Part shown: piece by piece, positions 61,120-64,000 of the stretch | Numbering within the stretch: position 1 is the stretch's first letter | How the letters are laid out: each line of letters opens with the position of its first letter | Source of the DNA: Pseudomonas taetrolens | Lineage (GTDB): Bacteria > Pseudomonadota > Gammaproteobacteria > Pseudomonadales > Pseudomonadaceae | Direction: 5' to 3' | Assembly: GCF_900475285.1 (NCBI RefSeq) | Contig: NZ_LS483370.1 | Coordinates: forward strand, 2,060,001 to 2,124,000 | DNA length: 64,000 nt | Position numbers and translations under genes: made by a program | The notes under the pieces: model-generated | Databases searched by the model: none | Seen by the model: only the letters and a program-made list of their open reading frames with translations | What the model was told of the DNA's origin: nothing

Positions 61120-62115
61120 TTAGTGCAAGGCCACCTGTTTACGCTGACCGATGGGCGACACGCCGAACAGGCGGCTGTAGCACTTGGAGAAGTGCGCCGC
61201 TGAGACAAAGCCGCAGGCGAGGGCGATATCGCGCACCTGCGATTCGCTGCGCAGCAACAGATTGCGTGCCCTGGCCAGGCGCAACTCGAGGTAATACTGG
61301 CTGGGGGTTCGTTGCAGATGCTTGTGGAACAGACGTTCAAGTTGACGCACGGACACTTCGTTCAAGCGTGCCAGCTCTTCAAGGCTCACCGGCTCCTCGA
61401 GATTGGCTTCCATGATGGCCACCACCTGGCTGAGCTTGGGCTGCGAAGTTCCCAGTTTTTGTCGCAGGGGGACCCGCTGTTGTTCTTGCGCGCCGCGTGC
61501 GCGGTCGCACAGCAGCAGTTCGGCGGCATGGGCGGCAATTTCACGACCACCGGGCTCGCGTGCAATCAGCTGCAGGGTCATGTCCATGGATGCCACGCCG
61601 CCGGAGCAGGTGTAGCGATCCCGGTCCAGTTCGAAGAGCTGGTTGGAAATGATGATCCCCGGAAAGTGATCCTTCAGGCTTTCGATATCTTCCCAGTGAA
61701 TGGTGCAGCGATAGCCTTTGAGCAACCCCGCGCGCGCCAGCCAGTAACTGCCGGTGCAGATCCCGCCCAGCGCGACCTGTTCGTGTGCCAGCTTGCGCAG
61801 CCAGTTGAGAACCGGGCGACTGCTGAGGTGAGAGACGATCGGGTTTGAACCGACCACCAGCAAGATGTCCAGTTTTGGTGCATTGCCCACCACATAGTCG
61901 GGCAGTATGCGCATGCCATTGCTGGCGGTTACCGGGTCCAGGCTGGGGGCGATGATCACCGGGCGAAACATCTCGCGGCGTGCCGCCATGTTGGCCATGC
62001 GCAGGGTTTCAATAGCCGAGGCAAAACCGATGGTCGTGAAGTTTGGTATCACCAGAAAGCCCACGGTCTTTACCGAGTGCTGGGTGTGCGGTGACCCTGT
62101 AACAGGCGTTGCCAT
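61120..62115 (-). CDS. cahR: GlxA family AraC-type regulator with DJ-1/PfpI-like domain (CahR-like)
   Basis: 331 residues. The N-terminal class-I glutamine amidotransferase-like domain (residues 15-200) has the nucleophile region GGICTGSYWLARAGLLKG; the C-terminal AraC domain has two helix-turn-helix units, VSLEELARLNEVSVRQLERLFHKHLQRTPSQYYLELRL and VRDIALACGFVSAAHFSKCYSRLFGVSP. This group includes GbdR, CdhR and SouR, which sense quaternary amines and sarcosine-type metabolites. Position beside creatinase and transporter matches the creatine regulator CahR; the symbol rests on that synteny. Confidence 0.82.
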   Translation of the reverse strand: MATPVTGSPHTQHSVKTVGFLVIPNFTTIGFASAIETLRMANMAARREMFRPVIIAPSLDPVTASNGMRILPDYVVGNAPKLDILLVVGSNPIVSHLSSRPVLNWLRKLAHEQVALGGICTGSYWLARAGLLKGYRCTIHWEDIESLKDHFPGIIISNQLFELDRDRYTCSGGVASMDMTLQLIAREPGGREIAAHAAELLLCDRARGAQEQQRVPLRQKLGTSQPKLSQVVAIMEANLEEPVSLEELARLNEVSVRQLERLFHKHLQRTPSQYYLELRLARARNLLLRSESQVRDIALACGFVSAAHFSKCYSRLFGVSPIGQRKQVALH

Positions 62116-62280
62116 CCTTACGCTCCTTTTTTTGATCCGGGACGCGTCTAGCGTCGGGGTTCACACAGGGCACGGGATCCATTGCGCCGTGAATGAGCGT
62201 TCAAGGAATGTCGTGCCCTGTATTTTTGAGTGTAAAGAAGCATTTGTTATGCCAGTGAACGCTCTGGCCGGGAAGGTTCT

Positions 62281-63261
62281 TTATCGTGGCAAAAACCTGT
62301 CGCTGACATACACAGAATAGTCAGGCAGTACGCTTTCGATTTTGCCCTGATCCTTCAGGAACAGCGCGGTTCGGGCAATGTCCCTGGCCGTACCGCCGCC
62401 AAGCAACTGAGGGCTTTTTTGCTCATCGGCCGAAGGGAAGTGCGCCCCCTGCAATAACTCGGGAATATCGGCAGCATTGGCCCCGGTGAGCGAGGCGATT
62501 TTCTGCACCTGGGGCGAGTCGGCAGTCCAGTCAGCCCGATGGGCCTGATAATTGGCGATGGCCTCAAGGCTGACCCTGGCGAACTGCGCGACCACTTCGG
62601 GGTGTTTGTCGGCAAAGTCCTTGCGCGCGACCCACACTTCAAAGGTTGGTGCGCCCCATTCACTGACTTGACCGGCATCGGTGAGTATCCTGCCGGTCTT
62701 GCGGATTTCTCCCAGGGCGGGAGACCAGGTGAAGGCGCCGTCGATGTCGCCGCGCTTCCAGGCCGCGGTGATTTGCGCAGGGCTGAGGTTCACCACTTTT
62801 ACCTGTTGCGGCGACAGGTTCCAGTGTTTCAGTGCCCCCAGCAGGCTGTAGTGCGAGGTGGACACGAACGGTGTGGCCAGCGTCTTGCCGATCAAGTCCT
62901 GCGGTGAGGTAATACCGCTGCCATCACGTACCACCAGGGCCTCTGAACCTTTGATTTGTGCAGTGACGATAAAGGTCACCAGTGGCACCTTTCGCGAGGC
63001 GGCAGCTGCCAGCGGGCTTGATCCCAGATTACCGATCTGTACATCCCCCGAGGCCAGTGCCGCCACGACGGCGGGGCCTGAGTCGAAACGGCGCCAGTCG
63101 ATTTTCTGGCCAATGGCCTGGTCGTAGGTGCCTTCGGCCTGGGCCAGTTTGGTCGGGTCGATGCCGGTGATGTAGCCAATCGTCACCTCAGCCGCTTGTG
63201 TGCCGGGGCTAAGTCCCGCGAGTGAGAGGGAAAGGGCAATCAACAGTGTGCGCACGGACAT
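62281..63261 (-). CDS. Taurine-type ABC periplasmic binding protein (TauA-like), orphan
   Basis: 326 residues with signal peptide MSVRTLLIALSLSLAGLSPG ending TQAA. VTIGYITGIDPTKLAQAEG, FDSGPAVVAALASGDVQIGNLGSSPLAAAASRKVPL, IGKTLATPFVSTSHYSLLGALKHWNL and AFTWSPALGEIRKTGRILTDA are TauA hallmarks. No tauB, tauC or tauD follows: the next genes are the GlxA-type regulator on one side and PBP2 on the other. The importer at 5.8-8.5 kb has its own binding protein. It may share an ATPase/permease encoded elsewhere. Confidence 0.88.
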   Translation of the reverse strand: MSVRTLLIALSLSLAGLSPGTQAAEVTIGYITGIDPTKLAQAEGTYDQAIGQKIDWRRFDSGPAVVAALASGDVQIGNLGSSPLAAAASRKVPLVTFIVTAQIKGSEALVVRDGSGITSPQDLIGKTLATPFVSTSHYSLLGALKHWNLSPQQVKVVNLSPAQITAAWKRGDIDGAFTWSPALGEIRKTGRILTDAGQVSEWGAPTFEVWVARKDFADKHPEVVAQFARVSLEAIANYQAHRADWTADSPQVQKIASLTGANAADIPELLQGAHFPSADEQKSPQLLGGGTARDIARTALFLKDQGKIESVLPDYSVYVSDRFLPR

Positions 63262-63381
63262 GGGCTGGACCTTGTTCTGATGAGAAAACGAGAGAGTGCA
63301 AGGGAGGTCCGGCGGTCCGGTGAGGGGAATCTAAGTGCTTTAAATGAAAGGGGAAAATACCGTTTTGGAACTAGCTTAGAG

Positions 63382-63409
63382 CCTGGCCCTCTCCAGGCAG
63401 AGGGTCAGG
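63382..63409. terminator. Hairpin downstream of the PBP2 gene
   Basis: CCTGGCCCTC and GAGGGTCAGG pair (10 bp, one G-U) around an 8-nt loop, 19 nt after the PBP2 stop on the - strand. There is no strong T run. Confidence 0.5.
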
Positions 63410-63427
63410 TTCAAGGGCTTGCAGGGT

Positions 63428-64000
63428 TTAGACGTGGGGCGCGCCATGCTTGAGCTGCGGGCTGGCGTATTGCGGTTTAAGGGCGCCTTGATTGTCCAGC
63501 AACCAGGCGTCCATCACTTTGCGCACCACAGGTCCGGCCACCCGGCCACCGGCTTCGCCGTTTTCGATCATCACCGAAATCACGATCTGCGGGTCTTCAG
63601 CCGGGGCAAACCCGACAAACAAGGCGTTATCGCGATTGCGCTCTGCGGTTTTCAGGCGGTTATAGCGTTCGCCTTGTTTGATGGCGACCACTTGCGCGGT
63701 GCCGCTTTTCCCGGCGATGCGGTATTGCGCACCCTGGGCAGATGCCCGGGCAATGCCCCGCGGATCATGCATGACCAACTGCATGGCATGGTTGACCTGC
63801 TCCCATTCCCGGGGATCGTGCAGCACGATATTGGCTATCGGGTGCTCATCCACCGGCGGCGTGCCGTCAATGGTGCGTGCCAGATGCGGGCGATTCCACA
63901 CCCCCTTGTTGGCGATCAGCGCAGTGGCCTGGGCCAGTTGCAACGGGGTGACCTGCATATAACCCTGGCCAATCCCCAGAATCACCGTTTCGCCGGGGAA
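63428..64000 (-). CDS. mrdA: Penicillin-binding protein 2 (PBP2/MrdA), C-terminal part, cut by the window edge
   Basis: The last 190 codons of a transpeptidase gene, open to the window edge. FPGETVILGIGQGYMQVTPLQLAQATALIANKG is the segment after the SxN motif, and AGKSGTAQV is the KTG-equivalent motif (KSG) of class B PBPs; NALFVGFAPAEDPQIVISVMIENGEAGGRVAGPVVRKVMDAWL is the closing strand region. It cross-links septal or lateral-wall peptidoglycan in the periplasm. PBP2 is favoured over PBP3 by the KSGTAQ and ENGEAGGRVAGPV forms. No RodA or other mrd gene is within the window. Confidence 0.88.
   Translation of the reverse strand, partial: FPGETVILGIGQGYMQVTPLQLAQATALIANKGVWNRPHLARTIDGTPPVDEHPIANIVLHDPREWEQVNHAMQLVMHDPRGIARASAQGAQYRIAGKSGTAQVVAIKQGERYNRLKTAERNRDNALFVGFAPAEDPQIVISVMIENGEAGGRVAGPVVRKVMDAWLLDNQGALKPQYASPQLKHGAPHV

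Overview
The window reads as a chromosomal accessory region of a Pseudomonas species, most likely of the P. fluorescens/P. putida type. This is inferred from the high GC, the densely packed operons, the familiar Pseudomonas families (creatinase with its transporter and GlxA-type regulator, SotB, NikR/NikABCDE, sulfonate-type ABC plus TauD, a giant dermonecrotic-toxin-like protein) and the start of a PBP2 gene at the right edge. No rRNA, tRNA, CRISPR array, transposase or phage gene was seen. Nearly everything is import and catabolism of small molecules, each block with its own regulator.

Layout. 1-5.7 kb: a leftward operon (AroE-like dehydrogenase, KstD-like flavoprotein, NIPSNAP protein, aromatic-acid MFS porter, second flavoprotein cut by the window edge) facing an IclR regulator across a perfect operator-like palindrome. 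5.8-11.2 kb: a sulfonate/taurine-type ABC importer with a TauD-like dioxygenase, whose permease gene is frameshifted in a G tract, plus a divergent FAD/NAD(P)-binding protein. 11.3-12.3 kb: a YghZ-type aldo-keto reductase. 12.5-19.6 kb: a second catabolic block around an IclR gene, with MocA-type dehydrogenase, AroE-like dehydrogenase and MHS transporter to the left and 2-ketopentenoate hydratase-like, FAH-family and dimeric-barrel proteins to the right. 19.8-25.7 kb: LysR regulator, UxaA/GarD dehydratase, alpha-ketoglutarate-semialdehyde-type dehydrogenase and an FAH-family protein, which together could take a sugar acid to 2-oxoglutarate. 25.8-31.3 kb: nikABCDE and divergent nikR, with a recognisable NikR box between them.

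31.3-41.5 kb is the most interesting part: an inositol/rhizopine-type binding protein, a PhyH-like dioxygenase, an SDR and two LacI regulators sharing TCAAG/CTTGA half-sites, then a three-component oxygenase set (His-box hydroxylase, Rieske ferredoxin, ferredoxin reductase: MocD/MocE/MocF-like), a MocC-like TIM-barrel protein and an MFS porter. It looks like a rhizopine-like or O-methyl-inositol catabolic locus. 41.8-44.4 kb: metallophosphoesterase and SotB. 44.4-52.2 kb: a GAF histidine kinase and LuxR-type response regulator next to a complete ribose-type ABC importer and an SMP-30 lactonase. 52.2-57.4 kb: a 1751-residue toxin-like protein with an HEQTH zinc-protease motif. 57.6-62.1 kb: a YqaA membrane protein, then creatinase, MHS transporter and a GlxA-family regulator. 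62.3-64 kb: an orphan TauA-like binding protein and the C-terminal part of PBP2.
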